A stretch of 64,000 nucleotides of DNA, taken from Brevibacillus reuszeri. GTDB lineage: Bacteria; Bacillota; Bacilli; Brevibacillales; Brevibacillaceae. The stretch is taken from assembly GCF_001187725.1 (NCBI RefSeq), contig NZ_LGIQ01000007.1:708895-772894 (forward strand), read 5' to 3'. The notes below the pieces were generated by a model, which saw only the letters and a program-made list of their open reading frames with translations, searched no databases and had not been told where the DNA came from. The stretch's first letter is position 1. The number at the start of each line of letters is the position of its first letter. Below, one piece after another: positions 18,004-26,586 of this stretch. A program made the position numbers and the translations under genes.

Positions 18004-18030
18004 GCAGGAATTTTTAGGGGTTATGCGAAT
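18004..18030 (+). promoter_or_regulatory. Candidate sigma-H promoter of spoVS
   Basis: GCAGGAATT (18004-18012) fits the sigma-H -35 pattern RNAGGAWWW, and 11 bp further TGCGAAT (18024-18030) carries the GAAT core of the -10. Bacillus spoVS is known to depend on sigma-H. The start codon lies about 49 bp downstream. Confidence 0.65.
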
Positions 18031-18078
18031 ATCATTCTAATGATGACAGGATTCCTATCAGACGGGAGGTTCAAAAGG

Positions 18079-18339
18079 ATGGAAGTATTAAAAGTTTCAG
18101 CAAAGTCTAACCCCAATTCCGTTGCTGGTGCCCTTGCTGGCGTTCTACGTGAACGCGGAGCTGCCGAGATTCAAGCCATAGGCGCCGGGGCGCTTAATCA
18201 AGCTGTGAAGGCCGTAGCTATCGCACGAGGGTTCGTAGCGCCGAGTGGAGTTGACCTAATTTGTATTCCAGCCTTTACCGACATCGTAATTGATGGAGAA
18301 GAGCGAACCGCTATCAAGCTAATCGTAGAGCCCAGATAA
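18079..18339 (+). CDS. spoVS: Stage V sporulation protein SpoVS
   Basis: An 86-residue Alba-like nucleic-acid-binding protein, highly conserved in spore formers: MEVLKVSAKSNPNSVAGALA, then GAGALNQAVKAVAIARGFVA. It acts in engulfment and spore-coat assembly in Bacillus. The start ATG 18079 is chosen because GGGAGG lies nine bases upstream and the product matches the known length; an in-frame extension to 17983 has no site. A sigma-H-like promoter precedes it and a terminator follows. Confidence 0.97.
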   Translation: MEVLKVSAKSNPNSVAGALAGVLRERGAAEIQAIGAGALNQAVKAVAIARGFVAPSGVDLICIPAFTDIVIDGEERTAIKLIVEPR

Positions 18340-18362
18340 TAAAATGATTGTTGTTTCGTCTG

Positions 18363-18393
18363 CCTGTTTGTTCGAAGAATGAACAGGTTTTTT
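18363..18393 (+). terminator. Terminator after spoVS
   Basis: CCTGTT pairs with AACAGG (an inner TGTTC/GAACA pairing is also possible), followed by TTTTTT. Confidence 0.75.
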
Positions 18394-18445
18394 CGTTTGT
18401 TTACATAAGCTCGTACCTAAGCAAAACATAGAGGGAGTGGGGAGC

Positions 18446-19384
18446 ATGAAAATTTTTGACGCGCATTGCGATGTACTGTGCAAGCTCTGGGACAAGCCTG
18501 AGCTGGATTTTTATAAGGAAGATGAGAGGCTGCAGGCAGGTTTTCCTGAGCTCGTAAAAGGGAATATAGATATACAAGTCCTCGCGTGCTTTGTTCCTAC
18601 CCATGTGCCTTTTGGGCGTAGATTTCACACAGTTCTAGAGATGCTGGATATTTTTCATGAGAGGGTAGCTAGCGAGCAATTTCTTCCGATCTATACGAAG
18701 TCTGATTTGGATCATTGCGTATTAAAGGGGGAGAAAGGGGCTATTCTGTTTGTAGAAGGCGCGCATGCATTAGAAGAAAGTTTGGTTCAACTGCGTACAT
18801 GGTATCGCCTGGGGGTTCGCGGGATGACATTGACCTGGAATCACGGAAATGCCATTGCAGATGGAAGCGGTGAGCCGAATCCAGGTGGGCTGACGTCATT
18901 CGGACGCACAGTAATAGAAGAAATGAATCGTCTGGGGATGATGATTGACGTTTCTCATTTAGCCGATCCCGGCTTTTGGGATGTGCTTGAGCTATCAAAA
19001 GCACCGATCATCGCCTCTCATTCCAATGTGAGGGAAGTATGCAATCATCCTCGCAATCTTACCGACGAGCAAATACGCGCACTGATCGCGAATAACGGGG
19101 TCATGGGGCTGACATTTGTAGACTTCTTTACAGTTAACGAGGAGAGAACGGTATGGATCGATGATCTCCTGCGTCATTTAGATCATGTCTGCGCACTCGG
19201 TGGAGCTGATCACGTTGCCTTTGGCTCTGATTTTGACGGGATCCCAAGAACGTTTGGAGACTTGAGCTCATCGGCAAGCTACACCCAATTACTGGAGGCT
19301 TTGCTAAAGCGCTACAAACAAGCGGAAGTAATGAAATTTGTACACGGAAATTGGTTGCGTGTTTTCGGAAACGTGCTACAATAA
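18446..19384 (+). CDS. Membrane-type dipeptidase (peptidase M19)
   Basis: A 312-residue zinc dipeptidase of the renal-dipeptidase family. Visible metal-site motifs are FDAHCDVL near the N-terminus, VEGAHALEE near 107-115, DVSHLADPGFWDV and IIASHSNVREVCNHPRNL, and the C-terminal HVAFGSDFDGI. It hydrolyses dipeptides, often with D-residues, in the cytoplasm. ATG 18446 is preferred over the in-frame GTG 18437, which overlaps the GAGGGAG ribosome binding site. It lies between spoVS and korA as a single-gene unit. Confidence 0.92.
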   Translation: MKIFDAHCDVLCKLWDKPELDFYKEDERLQAGFPELVKGNIDIQVLACFVPTHVPFGRRFHTVLEMLDIFHERVASEQFLPIYTKSDLDHCVLKGEKGAILFVEGAHALEESLVQLRTWYRLGVRGMTLTWNHGNAIADGSGEPNPGGLTSFGRTVIEEMNRLGMMIDVSHLADPGFWDVLELSKAPIIASHSNVREVCNHPRNLTDEQIRALIANNGVMGLTFVDFFTVNEERTVWIDDLLRHLDHVCALGGADHVAFGSDFDGIPRTFGDLSSSASYTQLLEALLKRYKQAEVMKFVHGNWLRVFGNVLQ

Positions 19385-19453
19385 TACATGAGGATATTAA
19401 TGTACCAAGTTCAACATTAAAATTCAGGTCAAAAGTAAGTTGAGTAAAAGCAC

Positions 19454-19482
19454 TTGCAATTTCACATGGACAGGACTACAAT
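19454..19482 (+). promoter_or_regulatory. Sigma-A-type promoter of korAB
   Basis: TTGCAA (19454-19459) and TACAAT (19477-19482) with a 17-bp spacer. The predicted start of transcription is about 88 bp before korA, leaving a leader that contains a strong hairpin. Confidence 0.7.
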
Positions 19483-19509
19483 TGTTACTGTCTATGCACA
19501 GAATTGTCA

Positions 19510-19548
19510 CATCTTATCAGTCTTTTTCAGATAAGATGAGCGCTTTTT
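19510..19548 (+). terminator. Leader hairpin with U-rich tail upstream of korA (possible attenuator)
   Basis: CATCTTATC pairs perfectly with GATAAGATG around an 11-nt loop, and CTTTTTCTC follows after AGCG. The element lies inside the predicted korAB transcript, between promoter and start codon, so it may act as an attenuator or as an RNA-stability element. Confidence 0.5.
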
Positions 19549-19577
19549 CTCACAGTCACTGAAAGGGTGGAATCTGA

Positions 19578-21356
19578 ATGATTAGTCAACTTTCTTGGAA
19601 AGTTGGAGGACAGCAAGGGGAGGGCATCGAGAGTACTGGTGAGATTTTCTCGATGGCGATGAACCGGATGGGATATCATCTGTATAGCTATCGTCACTTC
19701 TCTTCCCGTATTAAGGGTGGACACACAAACAATAAAATTCGCGTGAGTACACAACCGATGCGCGCAATCTCCGACGATCTGGACATTCTCGTAGCGTTCG
19801 ATCAGGAGACGATCGATTTTAACGGGCATGAATTGCGTGAAGGCGGTATCATCATCGCCGATGCGAAATTTAATCCAAAGCTACCGGACGGCTTGAAGCC
19901 AGTTCGCTTTTTCACTGTTCCGCTATCTGAAATTGCAGATGAACTGGGTACTTCCCTGATGAAAAACATGGTGTCGATCGGTGCGTCCAGCGCGATCCTC
20001 GGCATCCCAGTGGAAAGCTACCGAGTCATTGTTGAAGATATGTTCCTCCGCAAAGGCGAAAAAGTGGTTGAAAAGAACATGGATGCCATTCGCCGCGGTT
20101 TTGAATTTGTTAACGAGCTGACTGGTGGTCAATTGCCAGAGTTCCAATTGGACAAAGCTGATCCACAAAAGCAATTGTTCCTGATCGGTAACGATGCAAT
20201 CGCTCTTGGTGCTGTAGCAGCAGGATGCCGCTTCATGCCAGCTTACCCAATTACCCCAGCATCTGAGGTAATGGAATATCTGATCAAAAAGCTGCCTAAA
20301 TTGGGCGGTACGGTTATTCAAACAGAAGACGAGATCGCTGCGATCACAATGGCAATCGGTGCAAACTTTGCTGGTGCTCGTTCCTTGACTGCATCTGCAG
20401 GTCCTGGTCTGTCCCTGATGATGGAAGCAATCGGTCTGGCTGGTATCACTGAAACACCAGTTGTAATCGTAAACACTCAGCGTGGTGGTCCTTCTACAGG
20501 TATGCCAACCAAAATCGAGCAATCCGACGTGAATGCTATGATTTATGGTACACATGGTGACATTCCTAAAGTAGTAATCACTCCTAGTACAGTAGAAGAG
20601 TGCTTCTATGATGCTGTGGAAGCGTTTAACATTGCGGAAGAATACCAACTGCCAGTAATCCTGATGACAGACTTGACTTTGTCTCTGGGTAAACAAACAG
20701 TTGTTCCTTTTGACTACAGCCAAGTAGAAATCCGTCGTGGTAAACTGCTTGCTGGACAAGAATTGCCAGAAAAAGAGCAAAACGACCTGTTCAAGCGTTA
20801 TGAAGTAACGGAAGACGGCGTTTCTCCTCGTGTAATTCCTGGTCAAAAATATGGTCTGCACCATGTAACTGGTGTTGAGCATGATCAAACTGGTCGTCCA
20901 TCCGAGAATGCTGCAAACCGTGTCCAACAAATGGATAAACGTATGCGCAAAATGGAAGGCGTGCTGAAAACATTCAAGAACGCTGTAACTGCAGACGCTC
21001 CTCATGATGATGCGGATGTTCTTGTTGTGGGTATCAACTCCACAATCGGTACGATTCAAGAAGCAAAAGGTCGTTTGGAGAAAGAGGGCATGAAAGTTAA
21101 CCATGCTCAAATCCGTTTGCTGCATCCATTCCCTGCTGAAGAAATGAAAGCACTCGTGGATAAAGCGAAAAAAGTAGTTGTGGTAGAACACAACGCTCAA
21201 GCTCAAGTAACGAACTTGATCAAACAAAACATTGGAAACGCAGAGAAGATCGAATCTGTGTTGAAATATGACGGAAACCCATTCCTGCCGAAGGAAATCT
21301 ATGCTGAAGTGAAGGAGCTGGTTAAACATGGCGACTATGAAAGAGTTTCGAAATAA
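19578..21356 (+). CDS. korA: 2-oxoacid:acceptor (ferredoxin) oxidoreductase subunit alpha
   Basis: A 592-residue fused gamma-alpha subunit of a two-subunit 2-oxoacid:ferredoxin oxidoreductase. The N-terminal gamma domain (about 1-180) starts SWKVGGQQGEGIESTGEIFS. The alpha domain carries YPITPASEVMEYL, QTEDEIAAITMAIGANFAGA and TASAGPGLSLMMEA, and the C-terminus has the WNPOR-type transketolase fold. It oxidatively decarboxylates a 2-oxoacid, most likely 2-oxoglutarate or pyruvate, to an acyl-CoA while reducing ferredoxin. It overlaps korB by 29 bp in a different frame, so translation is coupled. Codon use is strongly biased, suggesting high expression. Confidence 0.93.
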   Translation: MISQLSWKVGGQQGEGIESTGEIFSMAMNRMGYHLYSYRHFSSRIKGGHTNNKIRVSTQPMRAISDDLDILVAFDQETIDFNGHELREGGIIIADAKFNPKLPDGLKPVRFFTVPLSEIADELGTSLMKNMVSIGASSAILGIPVESYRVIVEDMFLRKGEKVVEKNMDAIRRGFEFVNELTGGQLPEFQLDKADPQKQLFLIGNDAIALGAVAAGCRFMPAYPITPASEVMEYLIKKLPKLGGTVIQTEDEIAAITMAIGANFAGARSLTASAGPGLSLMMEAIGLAGITETPVVIVNTQRGGPSTGMPTKIEQSDVNAMIYGTHGDIPKVVITPSTVEECFYDAVEAFNIAEEYQLPVILMTDLTLSLGKQTVVPFDYSQVEIRRGKLLAGQELPEKEQNDLFKRYEVTEDGVSPRVIPGQKYGLHHVTGVEHDQTGRPSENAANRVQQMDKRMRKMEGVLKTFKNAVTADAPHDDADVLVVGINSTIGTIQEAKGRLEKEGMKVNHAQIRLLHPFPAEEMKALVDKAKKVVVVEHNAQAQVTNLIKQNIGNAEKIESVLKYDGNPFLPKEIYAEVKELVKHGDYERVSK

Positions 21357-22194
21357 CGTTAAGCCAAACTGGTGCCCAGGCTGTGGAGACTTCTCCATCC
21401 AAGCGGCGATTCAACGCGCTGCAGCTAACGTAGGTCTGGAACCTGAAAATCTGGCGGTTATTTCCGGTATCGGTTGTTCCGGTCGTATCTCCGGCTACAT
21501 CAACTGCTATGGTTTCCACGGTATCCATGGTCGTTCATTGCCAATCGCACAAGGTGTGAAAATGGCTAACCGCGAACTGACAGTTATCGCTGCTGGTGGA
21601 GACGGTGATGGATTCGCAATCGGTATGGGTCATACTGTACACGCAATCCGTCGTAACATGAACGTAACGTACATCGTAATGGATAACCAAATCTACGGTC
21701 TGACAAAAGGTCAAACCTCTCCGCGTTCCGCGACTGGTTTCGTGACCAAGTCTACACCGGCAGGTTCCATCGAGTCCTCCATTTCACCTGTTGAATTGGC
21801 GCTGTCTGTTGGTGCAACATTCGTTGCTCAATCTTTCTCCAGCGATCTGAAGGGCTTGACTGAACTGATTGAAAAAGGTATCCAGCATGAAGGCTTCTCT
21901 CTGATCAACGTATTCAGCCCTTGTGTAACCTACAACAAGGTAAACACTTACGACTGGTTCAAAGAGAACATCGTTCCTATCGACACAATCGAAGGCTACG
22001 ATCCACATGACCGTATCAAGGCTATGTCTACTTCTATGCAACATAAAGGTCTGATCACTGGTCTGATCTATCAAAATACAGAACAAAAACCTTACGAAGC
22101 ACTCGTTAACGGATTTAAAGCAGAAGGCTTGGCTAACCAAGACGTTCGCCTGTCCGAAGAAGATTTCGCAAAACTGGTTGCAGAATTTGCGTAA
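21328..22194 (+). CDS. korB: 2-oxoacid:acceptor oxidoreductase subunit beta
   Basis: A 288-residue thiamine-diphosphate-binding subunit. CPGCGDF near residue 16 and ISGIGCSGRISGY near 47 are beta-subunit signatures. The TPP motif GDGDGFAIGMGH...N (about residues 91-120) ends in MDNQIYGLTKGQTSP. It partners with korA, whose 3' end it overlaps by 29 bp, with GAAGGAG inside korA as ribosome binding site. A strong terminator follows. The acceptor is presumably ferredoxin; which 2-oxoacid is used cannot be read from sequence alone. Confidence 0.94.
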   Translation: MATMKEFRNNVKPNWCPGCGDFSIQAAIQRAAANVGLEPENLAVISGIGCSGRISGYINCYGFHGIHGRSLPIAQGVKMANRELTVIAAGGDGDGFAIGMGHTVHAIRRNMNVTYIVMDNQIYGLTKGQTSPRSATGFVTKSTPAGSIESSISPVELALSVGATFVAQSFSSDLKGLTELIEKGIQHEGFSLINVFSPCVTYNKVNTYDWFKENIVPIDTIEGYDPHDRIKAMSTSMQHKGLITGLIYQNTEQKPYEALVNGFKAEGLANQDVRLSEEDFAKLVAEFA

Positions 22195-22207
22195 GGTTTC
22201 GAAGAAA

Positions 22208-22237
22208 AACCTCTCCCTTTGTGGAGAGGTTTTTTTA
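22208..22237 (+). terminator. Rho-independent terminator after korB
   Basis: AACCTCTCC pairs with GGAGAGGTT around CTTTGT, followed by a T run. Confidence 0.92.
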
Positions 22238-22302
22238 TTTTTTTGCTGCTCTAGCTGCTAAATGCAGTGCTGTCTCCATAAGATATCCCCGATAGAGCTT
22301 TT

Positions 22303-23340
22303 TTACAGGGTCTTACCACGCCATTGTCGATACATCAGCATCACGAGGAAAAAGACGACGAGCTGTCCAAAAAGAGGGTACAAGAAACGAAGCAAGGAGC
22401 CAAAGCCAACAAAGCTAATAAAATAGCAGATTGCCAGGATAGCCAAAAGAATGGTGGGACCACGTAATCGCGTTAGCTGACGAATCTGTTCGGACAGACC
22501 AAACACGTTTGCAACCAGAGTCGAGAAGATTTCCGCGTAAACGAGTAAGGAAAAGAACAAGGGAATTCCCCGTCCAGCTCCTTGAAGCAAAGCGATCATC
22601 GGCATTTCCGCCTGCTGGATACCGGGCATGTTGGCTGACAACGAGGAATAAGCGAGGAGCAAGAGTAAGCCGATTCCCAAGCCACCGATGATGCCGCCAG
22701 CAATTAAAGGTGTTTCACTTTTGCTCTGCCTACCGATTGGAATAAGAACTGCTTGTGTAAGCGACACGTTTAAGGCAACATAGTAGAAAGGAGAGCTCAA
22801 CCATGCCAAGGGACGGAGAGACTCAACAGTGACAGATGTATCTTCCCAGGGCTTTGTGTACAAAAAGACGAGGAAAGTGAAGGCGATGAGTGCTGGCACA
22901 AAGATGCTGTTTACATGATGGATCGCAAACAAACCTTTTCTCGTAACGATAAAAATCAGTATCATGCTGATCCAAATGCCAAGTTGGGAAGACAGTTGAA
23001 ACGACTCCATGAATATTGCGCCTGTCGCTGCAAGCATGACAGACGTAGTACCCAATAATACCGTGAGTAAAAGCGTATTGAATACCGTTCCAAAGGGATG
23101 TCCAAAAAGATAAGTACTCACTTCTTGATAGGAATTGGCCTGGATTCGATAGGAAATCAGCATGATTCGTGTTCCTGCCCATACAAAAAGAGCTGTAGCT
23201 AATAGAATTCCAACCAAGCCCTGGGTCCCGTATTGAACAAAAAACTCAACAATCTCTTTACCAGAGGCAAAACCGGCTCCAACGACTGTTCCGATATACG
23301 TAAAAGCGATCTGCCAAGCGGCTCTCCATGATCCTTGCAT
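22303..23340 (-). CDS. YkvI-like polytopic membrane protein
   Basis: A 345-residue protein with about ten hydrophobic helices. It begins WRAAWQIAFTYIGTVVGAGF ASGKEIVEFF, a pattern of the YkvI family, distantly related to amino acid-polyamine-cation transporters (the GxxxGAGF start is typical of that fold). AGGAGG sits eight bases before the ATG. It is transcribed divergently from the metallo-beta-lactamase-fold gene, with about 50 bp between their starts. The substrate is unknown. Confidence 0.75.
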   Translation of the reverse strand: MQGSWRAAWQIAFTYIGTVVGAGFASGKEIVEFFVQYGTQGLVGILLATALFVWAGTRIMLISYRIQANSYQEVSTYLFGHPFGTVFNTLLLTVLLGTTSVMLAATGAIFMESFQLSSQLGIWISMILIFIVTRKGLFAIHHVNSIFVPALIAFTFLVFLYTKPWEDTSVTVESLRPLAWLSSPFYYVALNVSLTQAVLIPIGRQSKSETPLIAGGIIGGLGIGLLLLLAYSSLSANMPGIQQAEMPMIALLQGAGRGIPLFFSLLVYAEIFSTLVANVFGLSEQIRQLTRLRGPTILLAILAICYFISFVGFGSLLRFLYPLFGQLVVFFLVMLMYRQWRGKTL

Positions 23341-23393
23341 CTCTAACCTCCTGTCCCACCTTATTCCATCCTATGAGAAGGAGTGAATCGAAT

Positions 23394-24152
23394 ATGCGCG
23401 TTACTGTGTTAGGCTATCAATCTCCTTATCCTGGTCCTGGGGGAGCGACTCCAGGATATTTGCTTGAAACAGACGAAGTGCGCCTCCTGATTGATTGCGG
23501 GAGCGGTGTCCTCGCACAGGCAGGGAAGCATTTTCCCATTTATGAGCTGGACGCTTTACTGTTGTCCCATTATCATCATGATCACATCGCGGATATCGGG
23601 GTCTTGCAATACGGTCTCATGGTTCATCAATTATTTGGACAACGCCCGGCGGACCGACCTCTTCCTATTTATGCGCCGGAAGCACCCATCGAAAATGTAC
23701 AGGCACTTACCTACCGTGACGCAACTCGCTTTCACCCGGTAAACGAACAGACCAGCCTGATCATCGGCGATGTGAAGGTGACCTTTTTGCGGACGGATCA
23801 CGGAGATGGCGATCCTTGCTTTGCGATGAGACTGGAATCGAAGAATGGTGTCATTGTATACGGGGCGGACAGCGGTCCAGGAACGAATTGGAGAGGGTTT
23901 GCAGAGGGTGCGGATCTATTCATATGTGAGGGTACCTATCTTGACCATAACAAGCCACAAAAGCCAAATGGACACTTGTCTGTGCGTGATGCTGCGGAGC
24001 TGGCAGAATCGCTTTCCTGCAGTTCCTTACTCGTTACACATCTATTCTATGGATATCCGGAGGAAGACGTAATAGCGCAAGCAGGAGCCTATCAGACGGG
24101 CACATGCTATATCGCCCGTATCGGACTTCAAATCGATGTACATAAGCAATAA
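23394..24152 (+). CDS. MBL-fold metal-dependent hydrolase (YhfI-like)
   Basis: A 252-residue metallo-beta-lactamase-fold hydrolase. The HxHxDH motif occurs as LLSHYHHDHIADIG near residues 57-70. The later ligands are in RTDHGDGDPC, YGADSGPG and LLVTHLFYGYP. The start ATG 23394 is chosen for its AAGGAG site nine bases upstream; an in-frame extension would run into the divergent gene. The family is close to YhfI and RNase Z/phosphodiesterase-like enzymes, but the substrate is unknown. The methyltransferase gene follows after 24 bp, suggesting co-transcription. Confidence 0.85.
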   Translation: MRVTVLGYQSPYPGPGGATPGYLLETDEVRLLIDCGSGVLAQAGKHFPIYELDALLLSHYHHDHIADIGVLQYGLMVHQLFGQRPADRPLPIYAPEAPIENVQALTYRDATRFHPVNEQTSLIIGDVKVTFLRTDHGDGDPCFAMRLESKNGVIVYGADSGPGTNWRGFAEGADLFICEGTYLDHNKPQKPNGHLSVRDAAELAESLSCSSLLVTHLFYGYPEEDVIAQAGAYQTGTCYIARIGLQIDVHKQ

Positions 24153-24176
24153 AGTTACTCTGAGAGGAGATACAAG

Positions 24177-24737
24177 ATGTTCCCGAATGTATTGGAAGTA
24201 GCAAGAACCTTAATACGCGAGCGTGTCAACGAAGGAGAGACGGTCATTGATGCCACGATGGGGAATGGAAATGACACCTTATTCCTCGCCCAATTGGTCA
24301 AAGAGCAGGGGAAAGTCGTCGCTTTTGACATCCAGCCGCTTGCGATAGAGAAAACAAGAGAGCGTTTGGAGCGGGAAGGTGTCGCAAATTGGGTAGATAT
24401 GAAGCTGGCGAGCCATGAAGAGATCGAGAAGCTGGAAGTAAAAGCAGGAGCAATTATGTTTAATCTTGGCTATCTTCCTGGAGGAGATAAAGAGATTACC
24501 ACACAAGCTACTAGCACCATTCGCGCGATCCAATCGGGTCTCAATGCACTTCGACCAGGTGGCATTATGACAGTCATGATTTACTGGGGGCATGCCGCCG
24601 GAGAAGTGGAGAAGGACGCCGTAGAATCCTTTTGTCACGAATTGAGTCAATTGGAGTTTCTCGTTTTGAAATACCAGTATATCAACCAGCAGAACCAGGC
24701 TCCTTTTTTGCTTGCTATTGAGCGGCGATTAGTCTAA
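24177..24737 (+). CDS. mnmM: Class I SAM-dependent tRNA methyltransferase (MnmM/YtqB-like)
   Basis: A 186-residue Rossmann methyltransferase of the rRNA_methylase/YtqB family. The SAM-binding loop is VIDATMGNGNDTLFLAQLV (residues 23-41), followed by VVAFDIQPLAIEKT and NLGYLPGGDKEITT, where NLGYLPG is the family catalytic-site signature. B. subtilis YtqB was shown to be MnmM, which methylates the 5-aminomethyl-2-thiouridine wobble base of tRNA. GAGAGGAG precedes the ATG. Assignment to MnmM is by family resemblance. Confidence 0.8.
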   Translation: MFPNVLEVARTLIRERVNEGETVIDATMGNGNDTLFLAQLVKEQGKVVAFDIQPLAIEKTRERLEREGVANWVDMKLASHEEIEKLEVKAGAIMFNLGYLPGGDKEITTQATSTIRAIQSGLNALRPGGIMTVMIYWGHAAGEVEKDAVESFCHELSQLEFLVLKYQYINQQNQAPFLLAIERRLV

Positions 24738-24822
24738 GAAGAGAAAATATCAATCTTTCCCGGGCAAGCGCAGGTTCCGACAGCACTTGCGAAAAATAGG
24801 CAATCCCTTGTCGATTGTGGCA

Positions 24823-24831
24823 CATACCCTA
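24823..24831 (+). promoter_or_regulatory. Possible sporulation -10 element upstream of the YheC/D-like gene
   Basis: CATACCCTA at 24823-24831 fits the sigma-K -10 pattern CATANNNTA and partly the sigma-E CATACANT pattern. No clear -35 was found, so the assignment rests on the -10 and the spore-coat family of the downstream gene. Confidence 0.35.
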
Positions 24832-24860
24832 TGTTGAGGAACGGAGCAAGGGGGATCTTT

Positions 24861-25943
24861 GTGGACAGAATCGGCATTATGTTAGATTGGGGCATTATGC
24901 AGAAAGGGATTAATGGAGACAAGTCTTACGAGCGCCTACCTTATTATGTGGAAATTGGAAAAGAGCTAGGACTAGAGCCAGTGTTCTTTCACCCCAGCCA
25001 TGTGCTACCTGGCGAGGAGAAGGTAAAGGGTTATTTTTGGAACGGCAGCAGATTAGTTCCACGTTTGGTCCATATCCCGCGCGTGATTCACAATCGAGTG
25101 CTGACTGGCGATGGAAGATCACGAAGTACGATCCAGCGTCTAAGTAGAAAAAAGACAGTTTTTAATGGATTGGTAGTGCGGGATAAACGAAAAGTGCATC
25201 AGATGCTTTGGAAAAACCAGCAGCTTCGTCAGTACCTGCCACACACCGTTCCTTATACTTCTGAGCAGCTTCGACATTTCCTGGATAAATACCGGATTGT
25301 CTACGTAAAGCCGTCGATCGGATCAGTAGGAATCGGTGTGGCACGCATTGAACGGAATGGAAACGAATACCGGTTTATCTCCTCAAAAAAGCAAAGAACC
25401 CTGAATCGGAACCAACTACTTGCTGTCGTCCGCAAATGGGTGGGCAATAAACGATTTTTAATTCAACAAGGAATCGCACTTGCCCGTTATCATGGAAAAA
25501 CGTTTGACATCCGCGTCTCTGTTCAGAAGAATGCTGAACGGGAATGGACGGTAAGCGGCATGGTAGCAAAAGTTGCCAATCAGCAAAACAAGCTAAGCAA
25601 TTTGTCTCGTGGAGGCAGAGCTGTTTCCTTATCAGAGGCAATCAAAGGAGGATTTCTTCCAGAAGCACATCCGGAAATCATGGAAAAAATCAGTCAGGCG
25701 GCAGTAAAAATTGCGAAGCAGTATAGCCAGCATTTTCAGTCATTAGCGGACCTTGGCATGGATATGGGGATTGATGACAAAGGAAATCCGTATTTAATTG
25801 AAGTGAATGTGCGCGATCAGCGATATTCTTTTTTCAAAGCAGGGGAAAAAGCGATGTTTAAGCAGACCTATCGTCATCCGATGGAATATGCTCACACCTT
25901 GATCTATGACCAAAAGGCACGAAAGAAAAAGCAGCTCGCCTAA
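24861..25943 (+). CDS. YheC/YheD family ATP-grasp spore coat protein
   Basis: A 360-residue protein of the YheC/YheD endospore coat-associated family. The GTG 24861 start is chosen because AGGGGG lies six bases upstream. The N-terminal part (IGIMLDWGIMQKGIN; RVIHNRVL) is followed by an ATP-grasp domain with YVKPSIGSVGIGVARIERNG near 150-170, FDIRVSVQKN, and the metal-binding DDKGNPYLIEVNVRDQR near the C-terminus. In Bacillus these proteins are found on the spore, and the fold predicts ATP-dependent carboxylate-amine ligation, though no reaction is established. A CATACCCTA element lies upstream. Confidence 0.85.
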   Translation: MDRIGIMLDWGIMQKGINGDKSYERLPYYVEIGKELGLEPVFFHPSHVLPGEEKVKGYFWNGSRLVPRLVHIPRVIHNRVLTGDGRSRSTIQRLSRKKTVFNGLVVRDKRKVHQMLWKNQQLRQYLPHTVPYTSEQLRHFLDKYRIVYVKPSIGSVGIGVARIERNGNEYRFISSKKQRTLNRNQLLAVVRKWVGNKRFLIQQGIALARYHGKTFDIRVSVQKNAEREWTVSGMVAKVANQQNKLSNLSRGGRAVSLSEAIKGGFLPEAHPEIMEKISQAAVKIAKQYSQHFQSLADLGMDMGIDDKGNPYLIEVNVRDQRYSFFKAGEKAMFKQTYRHPMEYAHTLIYDQKARKKKQLA

Positions 25944-25969
25944 TAAAATCATAGCAGATTCACATGAAA

Positions 25970-25996
25970 AGCAGACATATGGAATGTCTGCTTTTT
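25970..25996 (+). terminator. Rho-independent terminator
   Basis: AGCAGACAT pairs with ATGTCTGCT around ATGGA, followed by TTTTT. It closes the YheC/D-like gene. Confidence 0.9.
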
Positions 25997-26160
25997 CGTT
26001 TAACTGATAAAGCAGACGAAATTGAATGATGAATTGAATCAGAACAAAACAGAATATATACTGGGAGAAATCGCTGTACCTTACCTGTAATGGAGGGCGA
26101 GGTATCGCTGTTTCGAGTCTGCGCAGATGAAGTAGCTTGAACAGGGGAGAAAGAGAGGGA

Positions 26161-26520
26161 ATGATGAGAGGGGCAAAGAGGTATATTTGGCTAGTCGTCC
26201 TGCTTGCACTCGTTTTGACACCGTTTGTTTATGTCCAGGCAAACAAGATGATATATGCCGACAGAGTAATGGAGCATCTGCTGAAAAAAGAAAAAATCCT
26301 ACCTGAGCAAATCCAATCCGTGACAGGAGAATGGAGCAAGAAGCTGCCTGCGTTTTGTGCCATTGTCGTATTTACCGATGAGCCTGAGGTAGAGTATGTC
26401 TATTTTGCACACAATGAAGTCATTCAGTTTGGATATCGTTTGACTGAGGAAGGAAAGCAGCAGGGATTGCAAGAGCAGAATCTAAAGCATCGCAAAACAT
26501 TGGAGGAACAGCAGGAGTAG
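26161..26520 (+). CDS. Small membrane-anchored protein (DUF3139-like)
   Basis: A 119-residue protein with one N-terminal hydrophobic helix (YIWLVVLLALVLTPFVYVQA, a signal anchor) and a charged external part with alternating beta strands and a helical, Glu/Gln-rich tail. The layout resembles the DUF3139 family of small Bacillus secreted proteins. ATG 26161 and the adjacent ATG 26164 both follow a purine-rich GGGGAGAAAGAGAGGGA stretch. No function can be assigned. Confidence 0.65.
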   Translation: MMRGAKRYIWLVVLLALVLTPFVYVQANKMIYADRVMEHLLKKEKILPEQIQSVTGEWSKKLPAFCAIVVFTDEPEVEYVYFAHNEVIQFGYRLTEEGKQQGLQEQNLKHRKTLEEQQE

Positions 26521-26533
26521 TCAATAAGAAAAG

Positions 26534-26562
26534 GACGGTGGGCACTTGATCTTGCCCCCGTC
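26534..26562 (-). terminator. Terminator of the CBS-domain gene (minus strand)
   Basis: On the minus strand GACGGGGGCA pairs with TGCCCACCGTC around AGATCAAG and is followed by CTTTTCTTATT. It lies between two convergent genes. Confidence 0.7.
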
Positions 26563-26586
26563 TCGGGTCTGTCTCGCTTTATCCAT

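Noticed and set aside
19923..21398. 491-codon open frame on the minus strand over korA
   Set aside because: It mirrors the strongly biased codons of korA; the protein has the typical repetitive look of an antisense shadow and no recognisable domain.
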